Shown here one piece after another: positions 32,914-40,964 of a DNA stretch of 64,000 nt (position 1 is its first letter; each line of letters starts with the position of its first letter). The translations under genes and the position numbers were made by a program. Under the pieces are notes generated by a model that saw only the letters and a list, made by a program, of their open reading frames with translations, was not told the DNA's origin and searched no databases. The DNA comes from AG25 sp035518815 (GTDB taxonomy: Bacteria > Gemmatimonadota > Gemmatimonadetes > Gemmatimonadales > GWC2-71-9): positions 1 to 64,000 of the forward strand of contig DATIXG010000117.1 of NCBI GenBank assembly GCA_035518815.1. Direction: 5' to 3'.

Positions 32914-34896
32914 ATGGCCAATCGTTCTCCTGCGCCGCGCGATTTCAACTGGGGCCGCACGCTTCGGACGCTCTCCTTCTGGGCGCTCCTGATCGTGGGG
33001 TCCATCGCGCTCGTGCAGTTCGCGTCCAGCCGCCGGCAGGACGCTGTGGACCTGTCGTACTCGGAGTTCATCGAACAGCTCGACCAGGCGAATATCACCT
33101 CCGTCGAGATCACCGAGCGCCAGCAGCTGCGGGGCGACTTCAAGAGTCCCGTCACCGTCGGGCACCGCACCGCCGAGCATTTCACGACGCTGTTGCCGTT
33201 CGAGTCGAGCGACGCGTGGGTGACTGCGCTGCGCCAGAAGAACGTGAGCGTCCGCGCCAAGGAAGAGAAGCAGTCCTTCGGCGTCTTCCTGTTCTCGTTC
33301 CTGCCGTACCTCTTCATTCTCGGCCTGATCATCTTCATGCTGCGCCAGATGCAGCAGGGCGGCAATCGCGCGTTCGCGTTCGGCAAGTCGAAAGCGAAAC
33401 TGCTCTCGGGCGACACGCCCAAGGTGACCTTTGCCGACGTGGCGGGGTGCGACGAGGCCAAGCAGGAGCTCGAGGAGATCATCGATTTCCTGAAGGACCC
33501 GCAGAAATTCCAGCGGCTGGGCGGCCGGCTCCCCAAGGGCGCGCTGCTCATCGGGCCGCCGGGCACCGGCAAGACGTTGCTCGCGAAGGCGGTGGCGGGC
33601 GAGGCGGGACGACCCTTCTTCTCGATGTCGGGGTCGGACTTCGTCGAGATGTTCGTGGGCGTAGGCGCCTCGCGCGTGCGCGACCTGTTCGAGCAGGGCA
33701 AGACGCACGCACCCTGCATCATCTTCATCGATGAGATCGACGCGGTGGGCCGCCATCGCGGCGCCGGCCTGGGCGGCGGGCATGACGAGCGCGAGCAGAC
33801 ATTGAATCAGCTGCTGGTCGAGATGGACGGCTTCGAATCGAACGACGGCGTGATCCTGCTCGCCGCCACGAACCGGCCGGACATCCTGGACCCTGCCTTG
33901 CTCCGTCCGGGACGCTTCGACCGCCAGATCGTGGTCGACATGCCGGACGTGAAGGGCCGGGAGCAGATCATCCGCGTGCACACGCGCAAGATTCCGCTCG
34001 CGGCCAACGTGAACCTCGAGCGGATCGCCAAGGGGACGCCCGGCCTCTCGGGTGCCGAGCTGTCCAACATCGTGAACGAGGCGGCGCTGCTCGCCGCCCG
34101 GCGCAACAAGCCCGCCGTGGACGACGCGGACTTGGAAGACGCGAAGGACAAGGTCATGCTCGGCCTCGAGCGGAAGAGCATGGTCTTGTCGGAAGAGGAG
34201 CGGAAGCTCACGGCCTATCACGAGGCCGGCCACGCGCTCGTGAGCCTCAAGATTCCGGGACTCGATCCACTGCATAAAGTGACGATCGTGCCGCGCGGCC
34301 GCGCGCTGGGTCTCACCTTCTCGCTGCCCGAGGAGGACCGCCACAACTACACCAAGGCCTACATCCTTGGCCGGCTCGCCATGGCGTACGGCGGCCGGGT
34401 GGCCGAGGAGATCGTGTTCGGGGCCGACAAGGTCACGACCGGGGCCGCGCAGGACATCCAGCAGGCGACGGAGATGGCGCGCCGCATGGTCACGCAGTTC
34501 GGCATGAGCGACGTTGTGGGCCCGATCGCCGTGGGCGACCGCGAGGCCGAGATCTTCCTCGGGCGCGAAGTGGTGCAGCGCCGCGAGATCTCGGAGCGCA
34601 CCGCCGAGCTGGTCGACACCGAGCTGAAGCGGGTGTTGGGAGAAGCCTTCGAGCGCGCGCGGCATATCCTGCTGGAGCATCGCGCAATTCTCGATCGTCT
34701 GGCTGCTGCGCTGCTCGAGCGGGAAACACTCGATCGGGACGAAATCGAGCTCGTAGCGGCGGGCAAGCCGTTGCCGCCGATGCCACCCGCGGCGGCGCCG
34801 ACCGGCAGCGTGCCGCCGAAGCAGCCCACTCCTACGCCGGCGCCCACGCCGAGACCTGTGTTGGGGACCCCACCGCCGGAGCCGGCTGGGGCGTAG
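32914..34896 (+). CDS. ftsH: ATP-dependent zinc metalloprotease FtsH
   Basis: A 660-residue inner-membrane AAA+ protease. Two N-terminal transmembrane helices (about 20-38 and 122-142) flank a periplasmic domain; Walker A GPPGTGKTLLAK, Walker B IIFIDEIDAVG, second region of homology ATNRPDILDPALLRPGRFDR, and the zinc site HEAGHALVSL. The C-terminus is a Pro-rich tail (PTPTPAPTPRP). It degrades membrane and regulatory proteins. No Shine-Dalgarno before ATG 32914, which directly abuts the hpt stop. Confidence 0.97.
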   Translation: MANRSPAPRDFNWGRTLRTLSFWALLIVGSIALVQFASSRRQDAVDLSYSEFIEQLDQANITSVEITERQQLRGDFKSPVTVGHRTAEHFTTLLPFESSDAWVTALRQKNVSVRAKEEKQSFGVFLFSFLPYLFILGLIIFMLRQMQQGGNRAFAFGKSKAKLLSGDTPKVTFADVAGCDEAKQELEEIIDFLKDPQKFQRLGGRLPKGALLIGPPGTGKTLLAKAVAGEAGRPFFSMSGSDFVEMFVGVGASRVRDLFEQGKTHAPCIIFIDEIDAVGRHRGAGLGGGHDEREQTLNQLLVEMDGFESNDGVILLAATNRPDILDPALLRPGRFDRQIVVDMPDVKGREQIIRVHTRKIPLAANVNLERIAKGTPGLSGAELSNIVNEAALLAARRNKPAVDDADLEDAKDKVMLGLERKSMVLSEEERKLTAYHEAGHALVSLKIPGLDPLHKVTIVPRGRALGLTFSLPEEDRHNYTKAYILGRLAMAYGGRVAEEIVFGADKVTTGAAQDIQQATEMARRMVTQFGMSDVVGPIAVGDREAEIFLGREVVQRREISERTAELVDTELKRVLGEAFERARHILLEHRAILDRLAAALLERETLDRDEIELVAAGKPLPPMPPAAAPTGSVPPKQPTPTPAPTPRPVLGTPPPEPAGA

Positions 34897-34909
34897 TCTT
34901 CAGCGCAGC

Positions 34910-35503
34910 TCAGGGAGCGATCGACACTCCCACGAGCCAGAACGGGTCTCGGTAGGATTCCCCGTTCGCGTACGACAGGTATTCCTCGAACTCCACTCGC
35001 AGCGCGAGGCGTGGCGCGAAGCCAATATGGGCGCCACCGCCTAGCACTCCGCCGAATCCACTATTCCCGCCGCGCCCGGTATGTGACACGACAGCCGGGC
35101 CGCCCGTGAGATACCACCACGTCTTGCCGGTGTGAGCGAGCCCGAACAACAGTCGCACATTGGCCGCAGTGATATCATCGGCTTCCGTACTCGTCGAATA
35201 TTCGACGGCACCTTCTACGGCGATGCGTCTGCTCACCCAGGCGGTCACTCGGCCGCCGCCGGCGAACACGCTATGAGTGGGTGGCTGGGTGGCAGGACAT
35301 GGTGGAAGTGATGGATCGTGGCCAAAGCATCCGCCGCTCGGTTGGAAAAGGTCGCCCGGGATGTAGAGCCCGCCGCTGAGGGTGATCTCCCATTTGCCGG
35401 GTGCCTGAGCAACGCATGGTGCGCCGGATAGGCCCAGGACAAGCAAGGTCGCGAGTGACCTATGCAGAGTCGATAGTGGACGAGTAGGTCTCGCGGATCT
35501 CAT
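34910..35503 (-). CDS. Outer-membrane beta-barrel protein, paralogue A
   Basis: A 197-residue exported protein: signal peptide ending LSGAPCVAQA, then amphipathic strands (ITLSGGLYIPGDLF; RIAVEGAVEYSTS; LALRVEFEEYLSY; WLVGVSIAP) expected of an 8-stranded barrel. A Cys-bracketed Pro-rich loop (GGCFGHDPSLPPC) sits between the first strands. A near-relative in layout is encoded at 38203-38850. A strong AGGAGGAG ribosome site precedes ATG 35503, unlike the core genes. Function unknown; a small porin or lipid-trafficking barrel is possible. Confidence 0.7.
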   Translation of the reverse strand: MRSARPTRPLSTLHRSLATLLVLGLSGAPCVAQAPGKWEITLSGGLYIPGDLFQPSGGCFGHDPSLPPCPATQPPTHSVFAGGGRVTAWVSRRIAVEGAVEYSTSTEADDITAANVRLLFGLAHTGKTWWYLTGGPAVVSHTGRGGNSGFGGVLGGGAHIGFAPRLALRVEFEEYLSYANGESYRDPFWLVGVSIAP

Positions 35504-35574
35504 GGTCTCCTCCTGACAGCTGAATGCAGGCAACGTGGCATGCGGGGTCGATGACGCGTGCCACTTCCACAAAA

Positions 35575-35603
35575 TATCTAGCACGGTCCTCAAACTTGTC
35601 CAA
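35575..35603 (-). promoter_or_regulatory. Sigma-70-like promoter for barrel paralogue A
   Basis: Reading the minus strand: TTGGAC (35603-35598), 17-nt spacer, TAGATA (35580-35575). Transcription would start near 35568, giving a leader of about 65 nt to the ATG at 35503. Confidence 0.45.
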
Positions 35604-35737
35604 GTACCTCGGTCACCGTGATACCCGGATATGGCATTTGTGAAACGAACGCGTCTTACCCTAGACGCACACAACGACCCACTTCTTGAGTTGGAGCGCC
35701 ATCGCTCGTACGCTGAACACATCCAAGGGGTCACGTC

Positions 35738-37540
35738 ATGTCGAAACAACAAGGCTATGTCATACTAGGAATCTTGGTTGCGATCGGGTGTGTCAGCACC
35801 TACTCATGCGACTCGCCGTCAACGCCGACTTTGAGCTTGGATCTAGTGAACAAGGCGAGCCATGTCCCGACGATCGAGAGGGACATGCCATGGCGCGATA
35901 TGAGCGATTCTGTTCTTGAAGCAAAGATCCAGGAGGCGGGCGGAAGTGTGTTCATTGGATTCAAAGACTCGAGCGCCGCAGCTGGCGTGAACGAACGGGG
36001 CGTGACGCTAGCGAGTGCATCATCTGTAGCCAATGCGAAAGAACGCCTACGACAGCTTGGTGTTACGGTTCGCTTCGAATACGAACATGTGCCAGCCGTA
36101 GCAGCTCACATGGCACCGTCATCACTGCCGCTGATACGCCATGATCCACTCGTTGAGTACGTCGAGCCGATCTTCCCAGGGAGGTTCGCGTCGCAAGACA
36201 CTACGTGGAATGTGAGGCAAGTTTCGGCTCCTGTGGCATGGGCCTACTCGACAGGGAGCGGAGCCAAATTACTCATCATCGATAGCGGGGTTGACTCGAC
36301 TCAAGCCGATCTCGCTGGTGTCCACATGCACAGCTGCGTTGGGGGCAACGGCGTTGATACTTACAACCACGGCACCCGTGTCGCGAACATAGCAGCTGCT
36401 TTGGATAATTCGAGCGGCATCATAGGCGTGGCTCCCGGAGTGAACCTTTATTCCGCAAAAATCGACTCGGTGACTGGCGTTCCGGGCTTGCACGCGGCTG
36501 CATGCGCCGTTGAGTATGGGATATCTGTGGGCGTAAACGCGATGAACATTAGCGCGGGTTGGTCCCAACCCTACCAGACGCTTACAGATGACATCAACGA
36601 TGCTTACAATAACCACGGGATCGTGGTTGTTGTCTCAGCTGGTGATGAGACCGACGTCGTGTACCCGGCAACGCTGGGCACTGTTATAGCAGTATCGGGG
36701 GTTGATAGCCTAAACAACTTCGCAGGTTCCGCATCGGCGCACGGAGCGGCTGTCGAACTAGCGGCTCCGGGATGGCACGTGCCGTCCATATGCCTCTCGG
36801 GCAGCGTTTGCCTCGGCAATGGTACCTCGTACGCAGCCCCTGCAGTTGCCGCCGCAGCAGCACTCCTCAAATCGTATAATTCATCTTGGTCAAACGTTGA
36901 CATTCGAAACCGTTTGGCGGCCGGAGCGAAGCGAATGAGTTGTCCTGGGCAGGGTGGCTATGACAACTACTATGGCTGGGGGATTCTTGACGTTCCGCAT
37001 GCGATCAGCTTGCCGCTAGACGCATGCGCAGAAGGTCCGAGCGACATCGGGACAGCGGGTACGTATGAATGGAGGGCATGGCCGAAGGCAGGGACGGGCA
37101 GCTACTCCTATCAGTGGGCCTACAAGAACGCGGGTTCGTCAACCTGGAACTCCCTCGGTACAAGTATTTCTCAGACGAGATACGTCGACACATCCAATTC
37201 GAGCTTCACCATACGAGTAAAGGTCGTGTCCGGGTCGGATACAGTTACCGACTCGGTGAGTGTTGGCATCAATCCCGTCACGAACCTAGATCTGAGCGGG
37301 CCAACTTGGGTTCATGGGAATCAAGTGTGCCATTGGACTGCTACACCTACCGGCGGGACACCACCCTACGTCTATAACTGGCAAAGCGGTGCTGCCGTCG
37401 ATACTACGAGCGGAGCAGATACCTACGGAGTCTACGTGCTTGATCACATGTGGGTGGATGTTTCGGTAACTGCGGCTAATGGGGCCGAGGCGTCTTCCTC
37501 TGTAGAGGTGTACGTCGAAGACGGCGCGCCGGGCTGTTAG
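35738..37540 (+). CDS. Subtilisin-like (S8) serine protease lipoprotein with altered oxyanion residue
   Basis: A 600-residue protein: lipoprotein-like signal (GILVAIGC, Cys18, or Cys24), an I9 inhibitor/propeptide region (about 60-145, ending LVEYVEPIFPG), a peptidase S8 domain (about 160-425) and two Ig/PKD-like domains to the C-terminus. The triad is Asp182 (IIDSGVDS), His211 (NHGTRVANIA) and Ser364 (NGTSYAAPAVA). The oxyanion position, Asn in the usual SAGNE, is Asp303 here (SAGDET). It is probably active at the cell surface. Low-GC composition and good AAGGGG ribosome site mark it as part of the island. Confidence 0.88.
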   Translation: MSKQQGYVILGILVAIGCVSTYSCDSPSTPTLSLDLVNKASHVPTIERDMPWRDMSDSVLEAKIQEAGGSVFIGFKDSSAAAGVNERGVTLASASSVANAKERLRQLGVTVRFEYEHVPAVAAHMAPSSLPLIRHDPLVEYVEPIFPGRFASQDTTWNVRQVSAPVAWAYSTGSGAKLLIIDSGVDSTQADLAGVHMHSCVGGNGVDTYNHGTRVANIAAALDNSSGIIGVAPGVNLYSAKIDSVTGVPGLHAAACAVEYGISVGVNAMNISAGWSQPYQTLTDDINDAYNNHGIVVVVSAGDETDVVYPATLGTVIAVSGVDSLNNFAGSASAHGAAVELAAPGWHVPSICLSGSVCLGNGTSYAAPAVAAAAALLKSYNSSWSNVDIRNRLAAGAKRMSCPGQGGYDNYYGWGILDVPHAISLPLDACAEGPSDIGTAGTYEWRAWPKAGTGSYSYQWAYKNAGSSTWNSLGTSISQTRYVDTSNSSFTIRVKVVSGSDTVTDSVSVGINPVTNLDLSGPTWVHGNQVCHWTATPTGGTPPYVYNWQSGAAVDTTSGADTYGVYVLDHMWVDVSVTAANGAEASSSVEVYVEDGAPGC

Positions 37541-37555
37541 TAACGAATCACGGGG

Positions 37556-38011
37556 CTAGGCACCAACTACATATCCTGCCACACGCAGGGCGGTCTCCAG
37601 AACCCACTCCCAGCCGAGCCGCTCGGCGAAGACTTGATGTGGGGCGCGGAGATACCTCGTGACATATCGACTGGCGGTGCGAAGTGTTAAACGATTTTCC
37701 CTGCCGCCATTGCTTCCAAGCGATTGCGCGTAACGACAGAGTCGACCAAGAGCACGCCAATCGCGCGCATTGTAGCGCCCATACTGACGGAATAAGCGGC
37801 TATAGGTCGGCGCGCTCGGACCGTCGGGCGTCGGAGCGTCTGAGATTGCCGACCGAAACTGGTTCGCGAGTGGCTCGCACAGCTCCGGCATGCCGAGGCG
37901 TCGCGCGATCCACGCCGCGAGCGTTGCGGGGGCAGGCACAGACCGCCGCCGCACCGCGCTCACGATCGGCCCCACGTCCTCAGCGCGGCCCGAGAATGCC
38001 ACGCATGTCAC
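37556..38011 (-). pseudogene. C-terminal remnant of a DNA-binding regulator (Gemmatimonadota-type)
   Basis: A 151-codon frame starting GTG, reading FSGRAEDVGPIVSAVR, then a helical part with two helix-turn-helix-like segments: YSRLFRQYGRYNARDWRAL and TASRYVTRYLRAPHQVFAERLGWEW. The latter resembles the C-terminal half of AraC-like response-type regulators common in Gemmatimonadota, whose proteins are nearly twice as long. Upstream the frame is closed by TAG, and recognisable N-terminal receiver sequence is missing. Hence a truncated gene is more likely than an intact small protein. Confidence in coding is moderate, in function low. Confidence 0.45.
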
Positions 38012-38122
38012 AACGACAAGGCGATCGCGTCCGGGCTGCTAGAAGTGGCGTACGCCGGAACCTGCGGAGCTTATTATACAGTGAATAGGCCAAGCGCGGA
38101 GCACTTCGCGCACGGAGGTTCA

Positions 38123-38206
38123 ATGAAACGCATGGTCATGGCAGAAGCGATGTTGATGGCCACATCGTGTAGCGGCAAGCCGACAATACCAACGGTCTAC
38201 GTATGA
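38123..38206 (+). CDS. 27-codon lipoprotein-like leader ORF
   Basis: ATG at 38123 with a CGGAGG ribosome site; encodes a 27-residue peptide (MKRMVMAEAMLMATSC start, a lipobox-like ATSC). The TGA overlaps the ATG of the barrel gene as ATGA, so it can couple translation. It may be a remnant of a lipoprotein gene or a leader. Confidence 0.35.
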   Translation: MKRMVMAEAMLMATSCSGKPTIPTVYV

Positions 38207-38850
38207 ATGCGATCGGCAAAGCTGTCGCGGCACTTGCAATCACGTTCGCGAGCGTAGCGGACGCACAAGTTAGGATCGAAATCGCGCCGACGTTTGGCGG
38301 CTATTTCCCCACTCGCGCGCTCCCCGCATCAACGGAGTTTTGGGGCTGCAGTTCCGATTGTATGCCACTTCCTCCGCATGACTTGAGGCAGGTACGAACG
38401 GGCGCGGCTGGTGGACGGGTCGCGGTTTGGCTCAACCACCGCAGCGCAGTGGAAGCTTCGTTTTGGTATGCGCCAAGCAAGGTCACAGATGATCCGGCAT
38501 ACGGGGACCCTGGCGCGGGTACGATCACAACGGCCGGATTGCGATACGTATTCAGGGTGGACCCGGGCTCGCACATCCTGTCTCTCCTTCTCATGGCTGG
38601 GCCGGCGTTCGTTCACCGATCGGGAGATGCGTGGGCTGGCATCGCTGGGACCACGTCTCCGGCTCTTGGGCTCGGACTTGGCATCGACGCGTTTTCGGCC
38701 TCCCGGATCGGGCTTCGGGGCGAGGTGAGCGATTATCTGTACAACCTCGAGCTCTCCGGCGATAGCAAGGCCGGCGCTTGGAGCTACTCGGACGCGAGTG
38801 CGTTCCAACAAGATCTGATGATTTCGCTTGCCCTTTCCTTCAGGCCGTAA
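38203..38850 (+). CDS. Outer-membrane beta-barrel protein, paralogue B
   Basis: A 215-residue exported protein with signal peptide (AVAALAITFASVADA) and alternating strands (VRIEIAPTFGGYFP; GGRVAVWLNHRSAVEASFWY; TTAGLRYVFRVD; DLMISLALSFRP with terminal aromatic). Like the protein at 34910-35503 it has a first-loop Cys pair (WGCSSDC) followed by prolines and then a GGRV strand, indicating common ancestry. Location on the other side of the protease suggests a duplicated barrel pair around it. Function unknown. Confidence 0.65.
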   Translation: MNAIGKAVAALAITFASVADAQVRIEIAPTFGGYFPTRALPASTEFWGCSSDCMPLPPHDLRQVRTGAAGGRVAVWLNHRSAVEASFWYAPSKVTDDPAYGDPGAGTITTAGLRYVFRVDPGSHILSLLLMAGPAFVHRSGDAWAGIAGTTSPALGLGLGIDAFSASRIGLRGEVSDYLYNLELSGDSKAGAWSYSDASAFQQDLMISLALSFRP

Positions 38851-38867
38851 GGAGGTAGGGGGAAGTC

Positions 38868-39129
38868 ATGCTATTGATTGTTCTCATGGTGTTCGTGCTC
38901 GCTGGCCCGAACGTAGCGCATGGGCAACTCAAGATCGAAATGGGTGCCGCGATGGGGAGAATCTTGGTCTCAATCGACTGCAACATGCCCGTACGTATCC
39001 GCTCGCCCAGTGGACATCAATGCCTTCGCCATTGGAGATCGCGTAATCATGGAGTCGTGCACTGATTGCGGCATTGGTCTTTCGAAGCCTCCGAATTGGC
39101 CTGTTCTCTCTATCCAGCTCGACAAATAA
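38868..39129 (+). pseudogene. Small exported protein interrupted by a probable frameshift
   Basis: A strong AAGGAGG site precedes ATG 38868. The first frame gives a signal peptide (MLLIVLMVFVLAGPNVAHG) and QLKIEMGAAMGRI, then degenerates and stops at 39065. From about 39000 the +1 frame reads on sensibly (PVDINAFAIGDRVIMESC, then TDCGIGLSKPPNW) to 39129. The start resembles the N-terminus of paralogue B (QVRIEIAPTFGGYF), so it could be a decayed third barrel copy. Confidence 0.4.
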
Positions 39130-39143
39130 CAGGTAGGCGACAA

Positions 39144-39416
39144 ATGAGACTGCTTGGCCTCGCCCTTTTCTTGTCGCTCGCTTTCTTCGGCTGCCGTCTG
39201 CCGGATGACCAGTTCCGCATTCAAGGAACTGTCCTCTCCGATGAGGGTTGTTGGCGCGTGGTTGCCACCGACGGTACTTCCTATGAGCCGACGAACCTCT
39301 CAGCGCCCTACCAGGTCAACGGCCTCAAGGTCTCAGCGACTCTTACGCCCTCCACTGCCGGCAGCTTTTGCATGGCTGGCAAGATGGTGGACATCGTGGA
39401 GATTGAGAAACGGTAG
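39144..39416 (+). CDS. Small lipoprotein
   Basis: A 90-residue lipoprotein: MRLLGLALFLSLAFFGC is a textbook lipoprotein signal with the acylated Cys at residue 17, followed by a compact beta-rich domain (FRIQGTVLSDEGCWRVVATD; VSATLTPSTAGSFC) with two further cysteines that may pair. GGTAGG precedes the ATG at a workable distance. No family recognised. It lies in tandem with the preceding and following short island genes. Confidence 0.6.
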   Translation: MRLLGLALFLSLAFFGCRLPDDQFRIQGTVLSDEGCWRVVATDGTSYEPTNLSAPYQVNGLKVSATLTPSTAGSFCMAGKMVDIVEIEKR

Positions 39417-39428
39417 GGCACGGGCACC

Positions 39429-39563
39429 ATGAAGAAATTCCCCGTGCAACATGGTTTGACAGAGGACGCCGCCGATATGGCCGTCTTCGAGGCGCGCGTC
39501 CGCGAGCCCGCCTTGCCATTTGAGGACGTGTTGAAGGACCTCAAGCGTCGTGGGGAGCTATAG
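39429..39563 (+). CDS. Antitoxin-like 44-residue protein
   Basis: Reads from ATG 39429 to TAG 39561. The C-terminal part (FEARVREPALPFEDVLKDLK, then RRGEL) resembles the tail of RelB-like antitoxins. No toxin gene lies next to it, and the N-terminal DNA-binding part is very short, so it may be an orphan or remnant. Assignment is tentative. Confidence 0.35.
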   Translation: MKKFPVQHGLTEDAADMAVFEARVREPALPFEDVLKDLKRRGEL

Positions 39564-39683
39564 GTCCCTGATCTAGCTGGTAATTCCTTGCGACCATCGC
39601 TGTTTCGGTGGCGTGAGTCTTTTCTGCCGCTAGGCTGAGGGTCGCTCCAAGCCGCGCCTCCGGTCTACATTTCCCGCTGTCCG

Positions 39684-40937
39684 ATGACCAACGCCGCCGA
39701 TCTCTCCAAGCTGCGCATCGATCGCGACCAGCCGCCGCCGGCGGTGAGGCGCGCGCTCATGCGCGTGATCTGGTTTGCCGGGGCGGCGATCGTCATCATC
39801 GCCGGGCTCGTGATATGGATGAAACGCGGTTCCGCGGTGCCGGTGAAAGTCGTAACAGCGTCGGTGGCGGCCGGTGATGCAGGGGGTGGAGGAGGTGGAG
39901 GTGCGGTAGGTGTGGTGGCGAATGGGTACGTCGTGGCCCGCACGAAGGCCGCGGTGTCCGCGAAGATCGCGGGCCGGCTCGCCTCCCTCGGAGTGAGCGA
40001 AGGGTCGCAGGTACGCGAAGGCGAAGTGATCGCCCGGCTCGAGAACTCGGACTATCAGGCAGCGGTCGGCGAAGCCGAAGCGCAGCTCGCCACCGCCCGC
40101 GCCACCCTCGTCGAGGCTCAGGCCGACCGCGACCAGCTGCAGCGCGAGCTCGACCGGGTGCGTGACATTCAGTCCAAGAGCCCGAACCTCGTGTCGCAGC
40201 AGGAAGTGGATGTTGCCGACAGCCGCGCCAGGCAAGGGGCCGCCCGCGTCGAGGCCCAGACCGCGCGGGTGGAGGCGGCGAGCGCGGGACTCCGCATGGC
40301 CCGCGCCAATCTCGACAACACCGTCATCCGTGCCCCGTTTTCGGGGACCGTACTCCGGAAAGAAGCCGAGGTCGGCGAGGTCGTGGCGCCCTCCGTGGGT
40401 GGTGGGCTCACGCGGGGTGCCGTAGTCACCATGGCCGACCTCTCCACGCTCGAAGTCGAAGTGGATGTGAACGAGGCCTACATCTCGCGCGTGTACGGTG
40501 GCCAGAAGGCGCGGATCATCCTCGATGCATACGGCGACACCGCGTTCCATGGCGCGGTGCGTCAGGTGGTCCCTACGGCAGACCGCCAACGCGCTACCGT
40601 GCAGGTCAAGGTCGCGATCCAGGATCACGATCCCCGCATCCTCCCCGAGATGGGCGCCAAGGTCGAGTTTCTCGACTCGGTGCCGAAGGGGGACGCCAGC
40701 GCAAGCGCTCCACGCCGCATCACGGTGCCCGCGGCGGCGGTGCGGTCGGAAAACGGCCAGTCGGTCGTGTGGATCGTGCGCAACGATCGCCTCGAGCGGC
40801 GCAACGTTGACGCGGGTCCGGTCAGTGGTAACTTGCGCGAGATTCGATCGGGGCTGGCCGGAGGCGAGCTGCTGCTCGTGGATGGCCTCGAGAGCCCGCG
40901 CGACGGCCAGCGGGTGCACGCTACGACGAGCCCTTAG
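39684..40937 (+). CDS. MacA-like periplasmic adaptor (HlyD family)
   Basis: A 417-residue membrane-fusion protein. One N-terminal transmembrane helix (VIWFAGAAIVIIAGLVIWM), a Gly-rich linker, the lipoyl half-motif VSAKIAGRLASLGVSEGSQV, a helical hairpin (QADRDQLQRELDRVRD), the second lipoyl half NLDNTVIRAPFSGTVLRKEA, then beta-barrel and membrane-proximal domains. It bridges the inner-membrane ABC transporter to an outer-membrane channel. Heads a three-gene unit with the ATPase and two FtsX-type permeases. Confidence 0.9.
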   Translation: MTNAADLSKLRIDRDQPPPAVRRALMRVIWFAGAAIVIIAGLVIWMKRGSAVPVKVVTASVAAGDAGGGGGGGAVGVVANGYVVARTKAAVSAKIAGRLASLGVSEGSQVREGEVIARLENSDYQAAVGEAEAQLATARATLVEAQADRDQLQRELDRVRDIQSKSPNLVSQQEVDVADSRARQGAARVEAQTARVEAASAGLRMARANLDNTVIRAPFSGTVLRKEAEVGEVVAPSVGGGLTRGAVVTMADLSTLEVEVDVNEAYISRVYGGQKARIILDAYGDTAFHGAVRQVVPTADRQRATVQVKVAIQDHDPRILPEMGAKVEFLDSVPKGDASASAPRRITVPAAAVRSENGQSVVWIVRNDRLERRNVDAGPVSGNLREIRSGLAGGELLLVDGLESPRDGQRVHATTSP

Positions 40938-40964
40938 TCACAACCCTTCGATTCTGGACGCTCC

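Larger units (their letters stand above)
35504..39683. other. Lower-GC accessory island
   Basis: Base composition drops to roughly the mid-50s percent GC by eye, codon use is far less GC3-biased, and strong Shine-Dalgarno sequences appear before several genes. The stretch holds a protease, a barrel, short lipoproteins, an antitoxin-like ORF and decayed genes. No integrase, attachment site or insertion sequence is visible. Confidence 0.65.

Noticed and set aside
35504..39683. Prophage or IS-borne island
   Set aside because: No integrase, phage structural gene, transposase or direct repeats were found.
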